Shown: positions 8,213 to 17,514, numbered from the stretch's first letter. The stretch is 64,000 bases of DNA from Collinsella aerofaciens (GCF_028206795.1 NZ_JAQLFJ010000006.1:1-64000); one strand, 5' to 3'. Notes: generated from the letters alone by a model not told the origin. A program made the numbers and translations.

Positions 8213-8878
8213 ATGCCACGCGAGACCAATGCCGCCAAACGCGAGCGCGCCGTTGAGGTGTGCGAGCGCCTCAACCGTCGCTATGGCCCGGTCGAGTGTT
8301 TTTTGGATCACGAGAATCCCTTTAGGCTGCTCATCGCGGTGCTGCTCTCGGCGCAGACGACCGACGCGCAGGTCAACAAGGTGACGCCGAAGCTGTTTGC
8401 CCAGTGGCCCACGCCCGAGGCCATGGCGGGGGCGAGCGTGGCCGATGTGGCCGATACCATTAAGTCGCTCGGCTTTTATAAGAGCAAGGCCAAGCACGCC
8501 GTGGAGGCCGCGCAGATGATCGTTGCCGATTACGGTGGCGAGGTGCCGGCCGACATGAAGGAGCTCGTCAAGCTGCCGGGTGTTGGCCGCAAAACGGCGA
8601 ACATCGTGCTCAACGTGGGGTTTGGCATTGTCGAGGGCATCGCGGTCGATACGCACGTCAACCGCATCGCGCACCGCCTGATGCTGAGCCCCAAGACGCA
8701 TGCCAAGGAGCCGCTCAAGACCGAGCAAGATCTGCTCAAGATTTTGCCGCACGAGTATTGGGAGTCGGTCAACCACCAGTGGATCACATTTGGCCGCGAG
8801 ATCTGCGATGCCCGTAAACCTAAGTGCGACGAGTGCCCGCTGGCAGACCTTTGCCCCAGCGTGCGCGTAGCGGGGTAG
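8213..8878 (+). CDS. nth: Endonuclease III
   Basis: This 221-aa DNA glycosylase/AP lyase excises oxidised pyrimidines. It has the helix-hairpin-helix with catalytic Lys (LPGVGRKTANIVLNVGFG), the catalytic Asp in AVDTHVNRI and a complete iron-sulfur loop (C-x6-C-x2-C-x5-C, CDARKPKCDECPLADLC) at the C-terminus. In contrast, the MutY-like protein upstream at 1157 has lost this cluster. ATG 8213 follows GAGGAG with good spacing. It is 63 bp from the ABC transporter and 157 bp from mfd. Confidence 0.95.
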   Translation: MPRETNAAKRERAVEVCERLNRRYGPVECFLDHENPFRLLIAVLLSAQTTDAQVNKVTPKLFAQWPTPEAMAGASVADVADTIKSLGFYKSKAKHAVEAAQMIVADYGGEVPADMKELVKLPGVGRKTANIVLNVGFGIVEGIAVDTHVNRIAHRLMLSPKTHAKEPLKTEQDLLKILPHEYWESVNHQWITFGREICDARKPKCDECPLADLCPSVRVAG

Positions 8879-8982
8879 GGCGGAACACATCTTCGTCTGG
8901 CGTTTTTTGCGGGGCTGGGTTTGCCTTTGAGCCGGAGTCCTCTCCATGCGCTACCATGACAGGCAATGAAATTCGCCGCATA

Positions 8983-9010
8983 CCCGCCGAGCTTGCCCCG
9001 GCGGGCTTTT
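8983..9010 (+). terminator. Terminator-like hairpin just upstream of mfd
   Basis: CCCGCCG (8983-8989) and CGGCGGG (8999-9005) pair and are followed by CTTTT. The hairpin ends only 26 bp before the mfd ATG. It may end nth transcripts or act as an attenuator in the mfd leader; the short T-run makes it a weak terminator. Confidence 0.5.
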
Positions 9011-9035
9011 GGCGTTGCAATGCCGGAGGAACAGC

Positions 9036-12000
9036 ATGCTCATTCACCGTATAGCCGCGCAGCTCTACACTGCCGAGGCCTTGCAGACCGTCGAGGCCGG
9101 ACTCGATGCCGGCGAGGACGTGACGCTGGCCGTGTCGCAGTCGGGCCGTACGCTTATGGCGGCCGCCCAGTTTGCGCGCCGTCCGCGACCGACGGTCTAC
9201 ATTGTGAGCGGCGAGGACGCGGCCGATCGCGCCGCGCGCAGCCTTGCCGCCTACGTGGGCTTGGCGCATGTGTGCCGCTTTCCCGAGCGCAAGGACTATC
9301 CGTGGCGCGAGCAGGCGCCCGACGACGCCGTGGTGGCGCAGCGCTGCGAGGCTCTGGGGCGCATCGTGCGCGGGGACAACTGCATCATGGTTGCCTCGGC
9401 CCGTGCGCTGCTGCGCTGCGTGCCGCCGGTCGAGAGTCGCTATTGGGAGTCCACCACTTTTGCGGTGGGCGAGGAGATTCCTTTTGACGAGGTGCCGCAG
9501 CGCCTGGTGGGCATGGGCTACACCAATGCCGGCGCCGCCGACGCGCCCGGTCTGTTCCGCGTGCACGGCGACACCGTCGAGGTGTTCCCCGCACAGGAAA
9601 AGGCGCCCGTACGCATCGAGTTCTTTGGCGACGAGATTGACCGCATCCGCCGCATGGTGAGCTCCACGGGCCAAACCATCGGCAACGAGGACAGTATCGA
9701 GATCTTCCCCTGCCGTGAGCTGGCGCTTACCGATGAGGCGGTCCACAACATGCACGTGGCGCTCTACCGCGCCAGCCAGGACGATAGCAAGCTGGCGGCG
9801 CTGCTCGAGATGGTGGATGCGCGCATCGTCACGCCCGAGCTCGACCGCTTTTTGCCGGTGATGTACGGCCAGACCGTGAGCCCGTTGGCACACGTGAGTG
9901 GCAAGGCGCTTGTGGTTTTGTCCGAGCCGCGCTCGCTGTTCGACGACTGCCTGCGTGCCTACGAGGATATCGAGGCCCGTGCCGGCGAGGCGGGGATTGA
10001 CCGCCTGGACGGTCTGTACGTGCGCGCTCAACAGCTCGATTTTGGTGCCCAGCAGCGCCTGAACTACGTAAGCCTCATTCGTGCCGGCGGCGCGGTGACG
10101 GCCGAGCTCAAGATTGAGCAGCCTGCCATCGCAGGCTCGGACAACCGTTTTATGACGCGCATCCAGGAGGTCGTGGGCAAGCGCTATGCCTGCGTGTTTG
10201 CCATTCCCGACCGCGGCGCGCGTGAGTCGATGGAGCTCACCTTTGGCGACGAGGGCATTACCTTTGAGGAATCGCTGACCGCGGCGCCCGAAAATGCCGG
10301 CGCCATCGGCGAGCGCGTACGCGTGGCAACGGCGGATTCTGCCGATCGCGCTGCCCGCCAGGAAGCCCATGCTGCAATTCGCGAGCGTAAGGCCGACGCA
10401 CTCAACGCCCGCTCGCTCGAGGCGGGCGCGGCCCAGGCTGCCGCCGGTGCCGCCGTGCCCACCATCTCGCGCGGGCGCGTGACCTTTGTCGATGCCGCCC
10501 TGCCGCAGGGCGTGGTGGTGCCCGATGCCAACCTGGCCGTGTTCTCGATCGCCGACCTCAACGCCCGTATGGATGCCAACCGCGCGCGCAGCCGCCGCAA
10601 GGTGGACATTACGCAGATCACCTTCCCGTTTAAGCCGGGCGACTACGTGGTGCACGCCACTCACGGCATCGCACTCTTTAGCGAGATTGCGCGTCAGGAA
10701 GTGGGCGGCAAAGAGCGCGACTACTTTTTGCTGGAATATGCCGACGGCGACAAGCTCTACGTGCCGCTCGAGCAGGTCGACCGTATCACGCGATACGTTG
10801 GCCCCGATGGTGACAAGCCGCGCCTGACCAGGCTCAATACCGCCGACTGGACGCGTGCAACCAATAAGGCGCGCAAGAACGCGAAAAAGCTGGCGTTTGA
10901 CCTGGTCGATTTGTATACGCGCCGCTCGTCGATTACCGGTATCGCCTGTCCGCCCGATACGCCCGAGCAGATCGAGATGGAGGAGAGCTTTCCCTACGAC
11001 GAGACGCGCGACCAGTTGGAGGCCATCGCCGACATTAAGGCCGACATGGAGGCGCCCAAGCCCATGGACCGCCTGCTGTGCGGCGATGTGGGCTTTGGCA
11101 AGACCGAGGTCGCCCTGCGCGCAGCGTTTAAGTGCGTGGACTCCGGCCGCCAGGTCATGGTGCTCTGCCCCACGACCATTCTGGCCCAGCAGCACTACGA
11201 GACGTTCTTTGAGCGTTTTGCCCCGTTTGGCCTTGAAGTCGAGGTACTCAGCCGCTTTCGCACGCCGGCGCAGCAAAAGCGCGCGCTCAAGGCATTTGCC
11301 GAGGGCACGATCGATGTGCTCATCGGCACGCATCGTCTGCTTTCGGCCGATGTGAACCCTAAGAACCTAGGCCTGGTGATCATCGACGAGGAGCAGCGCT
11401 TTGGCGTGCAGCACAAGGAGCAGCTCAAGAACCTGCGCGAGCAGATTGACGTGCTCACGCTTTCGGCCACGCCTATTCCGCGAACCATGCAGATGGCCAC
11501 GAGCGGCGTGCGCGACATGAGCCTGATCACGACGCCGCCGACTGGGCGTCGTCCCGTGATCGTGCATGTGGGGGAGTACGACCCCGATGTGGTGAGCGCG
11601 GCGATTCGCCTGGAGGTGGGCCGCGGCGGCCAGGTGTACTACGTGTCCAACCGCGTCAAGACCATCGACGACGCCGTGGCGCGCGTGCACGAGGCCGCGC
11701 CCGAGGCGCGCGTGGGCGTGGCGCACGGCAAGATGAGCCCGCGCGAGGTCGAGGATGTGATGATTGAGTTCGCGACCAAAAAGATCGACGTGCTCATCGC
11801 CACGACCATCGTGGAGAGCGGCATCGACAACGCGACCGCCAACACGCTCATCATCGAGGATTCGCAGCGTCTGGGCCTGGCGCAGCTCTACCAGCTCAAG
11901 GGCCGCGTGGGTCGCTCTGCCACGCAGGCCTACGCGTACTTTATGTTCCCGGGCGAGCTGCCGCTCACCGAGGAGGCGACGGCGCGCCTGACCGCACTTT

Positions 12001-12668
12001 CCGAGTTCCAGGACCTGGGCAGCGGCATGCGCATCGCCATGCGCGACCTGGAGATCCGTGGTGCCGGCTCGCTTATGGGCGCCGAGCAGCACGGTAACCT
12101 GTCGAGCGTGGGCTTTGACCTGTTTACGCAGATGCTGGGCCAGGCCGTGGCCGAGGCGCGCGGCGATGACGATGCCGGCGTGGAGGCGGCGAGCGTGGGC
12201 ATTAACCTGCCGGCCGATTACTTCTTGTCCGAGGAGTACCTGCCGGCGGTGGACCAGCGCGTGCTCGTGTACCGTAAGCTCGCGGCGGCCGAGGACCTGG
12301 AGAGTGTCGACGAGGTGCAGGAGGAGACCGAGGCCGCGCATGGTGAGCTGCCGTTGGCGGGACTCAACCTGTTCAACCGCGCGCGCATCCGCATTCGCGG
12401 CGAGCGCCTGGGGCTCGAGAGCGTCACGCTCAGCGGCGGTCGCATCACGTTTTTGGGCGTCGACGTGCCCAAGAAGGTGGCCTTTGAGCTTAAGACCCGC
12501 TATGGCGCGGTGAACTTCCCCAAGAGCCGCAAGCTGTCAGTGCCCTACAAGGCGGGCGCCGGTGCGGGCAGCGGCCTGGGTCGTGGCCTCGACGCCAACG
12601 ACGGCACCGGTCCCGTGGCAGCCGCCCTCATGCTGCTGCAGCAGCTGGGCGCTAGTGATGATGACTAA
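9036..12668 (+). CDS. mfd: Transcription-repair coupling factor Mfd
   Basis: This 1210-aa ATP-dependent translocase displaces RNA polymerase stalled at DNA lesions and recruits UvrA. It shows the N-terminal UvrB-like homology module, the RNA polymerase interaction (CarD-like) domain around residues 535-600 (FKPGDYVVHATHGIALF), and RecG-like helicase motifs: Walker A GDVGFGKTE (about 683), DEEQRFGVQHKE and LSATPIPRTM. A C-terminal TRCF domain completes it. Length is normal. ATG 9036 with GGAGGA at 9025-9030 was chosen over an upstream TTG at 9009. Confidence 0.97.
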   Translation: MLIHRIAAQLYTAEALQTVEAGLDAGEDVTLAVSQSGRTLMAAAQFARRPRPTVYIVSGEDAADRAARSLAAYVGLAHVCRFPERKDYPWREQAPDDAVVAQRCEALGRIVRGDNCIMVASARALLRCVPPVESRYWESTTFAVGEEIPFDEVPQRLVGMGYTNAGAADAPGLFRVHGDTVEVFPAQEKAPVRIEFFGDEIDRIRRMVSSTGQTIGNEDSIEIFPCRELALTDEAVHNMHVALYRASQDDSKLAALLEMVDARIVTPELDRFLPVMYGQTVSPLAHVSGKALVVLSEPRSLFDDCLRAYEDIEARAGEAGIDRLDGLYVRAQQLDFGAQQRLNYVSLIRAGGAVTAELKIEQPAIAGSDNRFMTRIQEVVGKRYACVFAIPDRGARESMELTFGDEGITFEESLTAAPENAGAIGERVRVATADSADRAARQEAHAAIRERKADALNARSLEAGAAQAAAGAAVPTISRGRVTFVDAALPQGVVVPDANLAVFSIADLNARMDANRARSRRKVDITQITFPFKPGDYVVHATHGIALFSEIARQEVGGKERDYFLLEYADGDKLYVPLEQVDRITRYVGPDGDKPRLTRLNTADWTRATNKARKNAKKLAFDLVDLYTRRSSITGIACPPDTPEQIEMEESFPYDETRDQLEAIADIKADMEAPKPMDRLLCGDVGFGKTEVALRAAFKCVDSGRQVMVLCPTTILAQQHYETFFERFAPFGLEVEVLSRFRTPAQQKRALKAFAEGTIDVLIGTHRLLSADVNPKNLGLVIIDEEQRFGVQHKEQLKNLREQIDVLTLSATPIPRTMQMATSGVRDMSLITTPPTGRRPVIVHVGEYDPDVVSAAIRLEVGRGGQVYYVSNRVKTIDDAVARVHEAAPEARVGVAHGKMSPREVEDVMIEFATKKIDVLIATTIVESGIDNATANTLIIEDSQRLGLAQLYQLKGRVGRSATQAYAYFMFPGELPLTEEATARLTALSEFQDLGSGMRIAMRDLEIRGAGSLMGAEQHGNLSSVGFDLFTQMLGQAVAEARGDDDAGVEAASVGINLPADYFLSEEYLPAVDQRVLVYRKLAAAEDLESVDEVQEETEAAHGELPLAGLNLFNRARIRIRGERLGLESVTLSGGRITFLGVDVPKKVAFELKTRYGAVNFPKSRKLSVPYKAGAGAGSGLGRGLDANDGTGPVAAALMLLQQLGASDDD

Positions 12669-12755
12669 CAGGTAGGGGGCGTAGCGGGATAGAGATATTG
12701 GTCGTTCTTTGTCCCACCACGTTGCGGGCCGATTCCACCCCATCGAAAGGAAAGC

Positions 12756-13619
12756 ATGTTCGGATACATCTATAAGAAAGATGTCGCCATGATTGCGGTC
12801 GTCCTGTGCCTTTGTCTGGGCGTGGGCAGCTTCTTCGATTACCAGATCTCGAGCGCGCTGTTCAACATCGGCAGCATGTACGGTCGCTTTATCGAGGCCG
12901 CCGGCGAGCTGCCGTTTGAGCTGACGGCGAGCATCGCGGGCGTTATGCTCGTGCGCGCGGTGCGTCCCGATTCCAGGGGGAGCAAATGGCTCGCCGTGCT
13001 CGGCATCCTCGTCAACGTCGGCCTGGCCGGCTACGAGATTATCTCGTCCCTGCAGGTTGGCGGTAAGCTTATCGCAGCTCAGCTGGTACTGACGTTTGTG
13101 CTGGTTATCGCTGCCAACTTTGTCGTCTATCGCCTTACGCGCGACACCGACCCCGACGAGCTCACGCGCTGGGCGCTGATGGTGCTTGCCGTGTGGGTCG
13201 CTCAGGCCATCATCCTCAACGTCATTGTCAAGCCGCTGTGGTCGCGCCCGCGCATGCGCGTGATCGAGGTCACGCCGGGGCTCAGTTTTCAGCCGTGGTG
13301 GGTGATCGGTAACCCCGACAAGTGGGCCTATATCGCCGCCGGCGTGATCAAGGACGGCTTCAAGTCGTTTGCGAGCGGACACACGGCGCATGCGGCGATC
13401 GGCCTTATGCTCGCCGGGCTTCCCGCGGCGGCCTTTAAGGAAAAGCCGTCGCGACGCCGCGTGGTCTTTTGGGTCGCGGCGGCCGTCGCGGCGCTCGTCG
13501 CCTTTGGCCGTATCGTGATCGGTGCACACTTTTTGACTGACGTGAGTTGCGGCTTTGCCCTGGTGTTGGCACTTGAGTGCCTTGCCGCGCGCATTGCCTA
13601 TCCTCACGGCGTACAATAG
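12756..13619 (+). CDS. PAP2-family membrane phosphatase
   Basis: This 287-aa protein has about six membrane segments and the three-part PAP2 acid phosphatase signature: KPLWSRPR, FASGHTAHAA and GRIVIGAHFLTDV. Such enzymes dephosphorylate lipid phosphates such as undecaprenyl pyrophosphate or phosphatidic acid at the outer face of the membrane. GAAAGGAAAG precedes ATG 12756. The neighbours (mfd, threonine aldolase) give no functional hint. Confidence 0.85.
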   Translation: MFGYIYKKDVAMIAVVLCLCLGVGSFFDYQISSALFNIGSMYGRFIEAAGELPFELTASIAGVMLVRAVRPDSRGSKWLAVLGILVNVGLAGYEIISSLQVGGKLIAAQLVLTFVLVIAANFVVYRLTRDTDPDELTRWALMVLAVWVAQAIILNVIVKPLWSRPRMRVIEVTPGLSFQPWWVIGNPDKWAYIAAGVIKDGFKSFASGHTAHAAIGLMLAGLPAAAFKEKPSRRRVVFWVAAAVAALVAFGRIVIGAHFLTDVSCGFALVLALECLAARIAYPHGVQ

Positions 13620-13664
13620 CCCCACTTGAATCATCTGGACGATACCTGGTAAGAGAGGATTGCC

Positions 13665-14690
13665 ATGCTCGCGTTCAACAACGACTATTCCCACGGTGCA
13701 CATCCGGCGGTGCTGCAAGCGCTCGTCGACACCAATATGGAACCGCAGCCCGGCTACGGCACCGATGCACATACCGAGCGTGCCAAGCAGCTTATCCGCG
13801 AGGCCTGTCAGGCTCCCGATGCCGACGTGTTTTTTCTGGTGGGCGGCACGCAGGCCAACGCGACGGTGATCGACATGCTACTTGCGCCCTACGAGGGCGT
13901 CGTTGCTGCCGAGACTGGCCACGTCGCCTGTCACGAGGCGGGCGCCATCGAGTTTGGCGGCCACAAGGTGCTCACCATCCCTGGCTACGAGGGCAAGATG
14001 CATGCCGAGGACCTCGAGAATTATATCCAGGTGTTCTACGAAAACGAGAGCTACGAGCACACGGTGTTTCCGGGCGCGGTGTACGTGAGCCTGTCGACTG
14101 AGTACGGCACGCTGTACTCCAAGGCCGAGCTCGCGGCGATTCACGCGGTGTGCCAGAAGCGCGAGATTCCGCTGTTTGTGGACGGTGCCCGCCTGGCCTA
14201 TGCGCTGGCAGCCGACGAGTGCGACATCACCCTGCCCGAGCTGGCACAGCTGTGCGACGTGTTCTACATCGGCGGCACCAAGTGCGGCGCTCTGTGCGGC
14301 GAGGCCGTGGTGTTTTGCGGCATGCACGCTCCGGCGCATCCCATTCCGCGCATTAAGCAGCACGGTGCGTTGCTGGCCAAGGGCCGCCTGACGGGCGTGC
14401 AGTTTGAGGCGCTCTTTACCGATGGCCTGTATTTTGAGATTGGTCGCCAGGCGATCGAAACCGCGCAGGCGCTTCGTCGCGTGCTGCACGAGCGCGGCTA
14501 CCAGTTCTTCTTGGAGACGCCCACAAACCAGCAGTTTGTGATTTTGCCCAACGAGGACATGGCCCGCATTCGCGAGCACGCCTCGATCGAGTACTGGGAA
14601 AAGTACGATGAGACCCACACCGTGGTACGTTTTTGCACCAGCTGGGCCACGACGCAGGAGGACATCGACGCGCTGGCGGCTGTCCTGTAG
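13665..14690 (+). CDS. Low-specificity L-threonine aldolase family protein
   Basis: This 341-aa PLP enzyme of the beta-eliminating lyase family splits L-threonine or L-allo-threonine to glycine and acetaldehyde. Conserved blocks are NDYSHGAHPAVLQAL, the GGTQAN turn, the VDGARLAYAL aspartate region and the PLP lysine in YIGGTKCGALCGEA. The C-terminal domain ends with CTSWATTQEDIDAL. Family length is about 340 aa, so it is complete. RBS AAGAGAGGA lies at 13651-13659. A strong terminator follows. Confidence 0.9.
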   Translation: MLAFNNDYSHGAHPAVLQALVDTNMEPQPGYGTDAHTERAKQLIREACQAPDADVFFLVGGTQANATVIDMLLAPYEGVVAAETGHVACHEAGAIEFGGHKVLTIPGYEGKMHAEDLENYIQVFYENESYEHTVFPGAVYVSLSTEYGTLYSKAELAAIHAVCQKREIPLFVDGARLAYALAADECDITLPELAQLCDVFYIGGTKCGALCGEAVVFCGMHAPAHPIPRIKQHGALLAKGRLTGVQFEALFTDGLYFEIGRQAIETAQALRRVLHERGYQFFLETPTNQQFVILPNEDMARIREHASIEYWEKYDETHTVVRFCTSWATTQEDIDALAAVL

Positions 14691-14708
14691 CTTGATGTAA
14701 TGACGAGG

Positions 14709-14750
14709 GGCCGCCCTGCGCCTGGGTTTGGCGCGGGGCGGCCTTTGCTT
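14709..14750 (+). terminator. Intrinsic terminator after threonine aldolase
   Basis: Fourteen-base arms (14709-14722 and 14730-14743, one wobble pair) are followed by TTTGCTTTT. It sits between the aldolase stop and the acetyltransferase start. Confidence 0.85.
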
Positions 14751-14768
14751 TTGTGGGGGAAGGGTTGT

Positions 14769-15350
14769 ATGACCGAGATGTCCGAGCCGACGATTCGCCT
14801 GGCGACGCCCGACGATGCGCCGGCGTTGCTTGCCATCTATGAGCCGTATGTGCGCCAGACGGCGATTACCTGCGAATACGAGGTGCCGAGCGTTGAGGAG
14901 TTTGCCGGGCGCATCGAGCGTACACTCAAGCGCTATCCGTATCTGGTGATGGAGTTGGACGGGCGTCCGGTGGGCTATGCCTATGTGAGCCCGCTCAACA
15001 GCCGCGAGGCATACGACTGGTCGGTCGAGACGTCGATCTACCTGGCGCGCGATGTGCGCCACGGCGGGCTGGGCCGCAAGCTGCACGATGCGCTCAGGCA
15101 ATGCCTGGTCGCGATGGGTATCACCAACATGTGCGCCCTCATCGCCGTGCCGCACGATAAGGACGACGAATACCTGACGCACAACAGTCAGGATTTCCAT
15201 GCCCATATGGGATATCGCCTGGTGGGCGCCTTCGATCGCTGCGCCCAAAAGTTCGGTCGCTGGTACGACATGTGTTGGATGGAGTTGGTCCTGGCCGAGC
15301 GCACCCCCAACCAGCCCAAACCAACCTGGTTCCCCGACCTCCTCGCCTAA
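14769..15350 (+). CDS. GNAT-family N-acetyltransferase (phosphinothricin/methionine-sulfone type)
   Basis: This 193-aa protein matches the Pat/YwnH branch: TIRLATPDDAPALLAIYEPYV, then TCEYEVPS, VGYAYVSPL, and the acetyl-CoA loop around VRHGGLGRKLHDALR, ending with FGRWYDMCWMELVL. Members acetylate small amines such as phosphinothricin or methionine sulfoximine. Function in this host is unknown. Of the possible starts, ATG 14769 follows GGGGGAAGGG; the longer frame from 14700 would run through the terminator. A repeated hairpin follows directly after the stop. Confidence 0.85.
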   Translation: MTEMSEPTIRLATPDDAPALLAIYEPYVRQTAITCEYEVPSVEEFAGRIERTLKRYPYLVMELDGRPVGYAYVSPLNSREAYDWSVETSIYLARDVRHGGLGRKLHDALRQCLVAMGITNMCALIAVPHDKDDEYLTHNSQDFHAHMGYRLVGAFDRCAQKFGRWYDMCWMELVLAERTPNQPKPTWFPDLLA

Positions 15351-15387
15351 AACCACCACAAAGGTGCCTATCCCCATTGTGGTGGTT
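15351..15387. repeat. ACCACCACAAAGG hairpin repeat, copy 1
   Basis: AACCACCACAA and TTGTGGTGGTT (11 bp) pair between two convergent genes. Two better-preserved copies are at 33133 and 33871. It may serve as a bidirectional terminator here. Confidence 0.75.
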
Positions 15388-16108
15388 AGCCGATGGGCTC
15401 GGTGTATTTGGCGCGGTCGGTGCGTTGGATGCGCTTGGAGACATGGAGCGGGCGGCCGTCGGTGTCGTAGACGTAGTCAGTGATAAGGATCAGTGCCTGC
15501 CCGCGCTCAACGTTGAGCAAAAACGCCTCGTTTTGCGAGGCATAGCACACCTCAAAGGTCTTATGCCCCCGCGCCGGCGCACGATGGAACTCCTGGCGCA
15601 GCGTGGCGTAGAGCGAACCGTTGATATCGCGATCGATGAGCGACCCAAAGCTTGGCGGCAAATAGGTGGTCTCCAGGCACAGTGGCGCATCGTCCAGGTA
15701 ACGCAGGCGGACAAGTTTGACGAGCTTGCTGCCCACGGCGGCGTCAAAGAACTTAGCTATGCTGCCGGCCGCCTTGGCAAAGCCCGAGTCCACGGTGCGC
15801 GTGGTGGGCTTCATGCCCTGACCTTGGACCTGTGCCGTATAGCTCGAAAACACCAGGTTGTTCTCGTGGAGCGCGGGCGTGTCGGCCACAAAGGTGCCAC
15901 GTCCGCGCTCGGTGCGCACCAGACCCTCGTCAACTAACACCTTAAGCGCGTGGCGCACGGTACTGCGCGACAGCCCCGATTCGTCCATGAGCTCCATCTC
16001 GGACGGCAGCTTGTCTCCGCGTGCGTAGGTGCCGGCGGCGATGCGGTCACGCAGCGTACCCGCCAGACGCTCGTATTGGGCCAAGTTCTTTTTTGACGAA
16101 GTGCTCAT
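15386..16108 (-). CDS. GntR-family regulator with UTRA domain (GntR-A)
   Basis: This 240-aa regulator has an N-terminal GntR winged helix (DKLPSEMELMDESGLSRSTV with RGRGTFVA) and a C-terminal UTRA effector domain of the HutC subfamily. It is transcribed away from the SIS deglycase gene at 16314. The 205-bp gap between them carries several copies of an AACTTGTATGC-like word in both orientations, so it likely represses both itself and the deglycase. The effector is probably the sugar-phosphate handled by the deglycase; this is inference. Its stop codon region touches a repeat hairpin shared with the upstream gene. Confidence 0.88.
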   Translation of the reverse strand: MSTSSKKNLAQYERLAGTLRDRIAAGTYARGDKLPSEMELMDESGLSRSTVRHALKVLVDEGLVRTERGRGTFVADTPALHENNLVFSSYTAQVQGQGMKPTTRTVDSGFAKAAGSIAKFFDAAVGSKLVKLVRLRYLDDAPLCLETTYLPPSFGSLIDRDINGSLYATLRQEFHRAPARGHKTFEVCYASQNEAFLLNVERGQALILITDYVYDTDGRPLHVSKRIQRTDRAKYTEPIG

Positions 16109-16126
16109 GCGAACAACCTATATCTA

Positions 16127-16275
16127 ACTTGTATGCTTACTGAACCAAGCATGTATCCAACATGACAACAAAATCGCTGGTAATGGATTGCCGAAAACTT
16201 TACCAGCAAAATTTCTAAGACAAATATAGCATACAACTAGTCGACATAACCAAAACATGTATGTAACTTGTATGC
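16127..16275. promoter_or_regulatory. Cluster of candidate GntR-A operators
   Basis: ACTTGTATGCT at 16127-16137, AGCATGTATCC at 16148-16158, AGCATACAACT (inverted) at 16228-16238 and AACTTGTATGCC near 16265-16276 share a core T-x-GTATGC in both orientations. They fill the divergent GntR-A/SIS-A promoter region. Binding is inferred. Confidence 0.5.
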
Positions 16276-16313
16276 CATCGAGAGCATCAAACGAGAAGAA
16301 AGGCTGATGCACG

Positions 16314-17306
16314 ATGACTACTCAGGAACAGGTTAAGGACGTCGTCTCCCAGGTTTTGGCTGACAAGACGGACAAGGGCGGCATCAAGCGCGTCGTGTGG
16401 ATCGGCGCTGGCGGATCCAACGGCGGCAACTATCCTGCCCAGTACTTTATGGAGCACGAGGCCACGCAGGTTGTGAGCTCCAGCTACACCAGCAACGAGT
16501 TCGTGCACGCCACCCCGGCCTACGTCAACGAGAACACCCTGGCCGTCGTCGTGTCCATGCGCGGCACCAAGGAGACCATCGTCGCTGCTCAGGTCGCCAA
16601 GGACCACGGAGCCAGCACCATCGCCATCTATGTTGACGAGTCCGGACTCACCGAGGTCTGCGACTACAAGATCCAGTATGACAGCCTGGCCGTCGACGAG
16701 TCCTGCATGGGCCGTACCAACTCCGCCGTCGTGACCATGATCGCCATGGAGCTCACGCAGCAGACTGAGGGCTATGCCGAGTACGAGACCGCCATGGCCG
16801 CCTTCGACCTGGTCGACCCCATCTACCGCAAGGCCGTTGAGTACACCCGTCCGCTCGCTGCCAAGTGGGCCGAGCAGAACGCCGACAAGCCCTGCATCAA
16901 CGTCATGGCTCAGGGACCGCTCTTTGGTGCCGCCTACGTCTTTAGCATCTGCAACGTGCAGGAGATGCTGCAGATCGACTCCTGCACCATCAACACCTGT
17001 GACTTCTTCCACGGCCCCTTTGAGATCCTGGACAAGCGCACCTCGCTGTTCCAGCTCATCAGCGTTGGCCGCAGCCGCTGCAACGACGAGCGCGGCATCC
17101 GCTTCGTCAACCAGTACGGTGGCGAGCGCGTCTATCAGCTCGACGCCAAGGAGCTCGGCCTCAACGACATCAAGGATAGCGTGAGCGAATACTTCAACCA
17201 CCTGATCTTCGCCCCGATCCTCAACAACGTCTACATGCGTGCGCTCTCCGCCGTCACCCACAAGGACTACATGACGCGCCGTTACATGTGGAAGCTGGAT
17301 TACTAA
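16314..17306 (+). CDS. SIS-domain sugar-amine deglycase, FrlB/FraB-like (SIS-A)
   Basis: This 330-aa protein has two SIS sugar-isomerase folds (VVWIGAGGSNGGNYPAQYF at 27-45 and the second around 195-300). Glu217 and His233 (in CDFFHGPFE) are 16 residues apart, the spacing of the Glu214/His230 pair I recall for Salmonella FraB. It ends in TRRYMWKLDY, as the paralogs do. Such enzymes split 6-phosphorylated Amadori compounds into glucose 6-phosphate and the amine. It lacks the glutaminase domain of GlmS. A divergent GntR gene lies upstream. Unlike SIS-B and SIS-C it has Asp instead of Glu just before the FFHGPFE motif. Confidence 0.8.
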   Translation: MTTQEQVKDVVSQVLADKTDKGGIKRVVWIGAGGSNGGNYPAQYFMEHEATQVVSSSYTSNEFVHATPAYVNENTLAVVVSMRGTKETIVAAQVAKDHGASTIAIYVDESGLTEVCDYKIQYDSLAVDESCMGRTNSAVVTMIAMELTQQTEGYAEYETAMAAFDLVDPIYRKAVEYTRPLAAKWAEQNADKPCINVMAQGPLFGAAYVFSICNVQEMLQIDSCTINTCDFFHGPFEILDKRTSLFQLISVGRSRCNDERGIRFVNQYGGERVYQLDAKELGLNDIKDSVSEYFNHLIFAPILNNVYMRALSAVTHKDYMTRRYMWKLDY

Positions 17307-17342
17307 GGGATAGAGCGGCCTAACAGCCCAATACCCCTCATG

Positions 17343-17409
17343 AGTTGCGGTGGAATAGTTCCTGTTTGGGAGCGTGAAGCCTCTGTTTGAGAACTATTTC
17401 ACCGCAACT
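17343..17409. repeat. Inverted repeat downstream of SIS-A
   Basis: Nineteen-base arms 17343-17361 and 17391-17409 match with one difference. It may end SIS-A transcripts, but there is no T-run. Two near-identical phrases (CGGCACTTGGGGACGTTCC and CGGCAGTTGGGGACACTCC) follow at about 17415-17463. Confidence 0.7.
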
Positions 17410-17514
17410 GCTAGAGCGGCACTTGGGGACGTTCCCTTTCTGCCGGCAGTTGGGGACACTCCTTGTGTCGAGAGATTTCCCGTTCGCCGATTTGTGCCTT
17501 GAAAAATGTATATA

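Noticed and set aside
16314..17306. SIS proteins as GlmS-type glucosamine-6-phosphate synthases
   Set aside because: They lack the N-terminal glutaminase domain and carry the FrlB/FraB-like HGPFE region and C-terminal Tyr.
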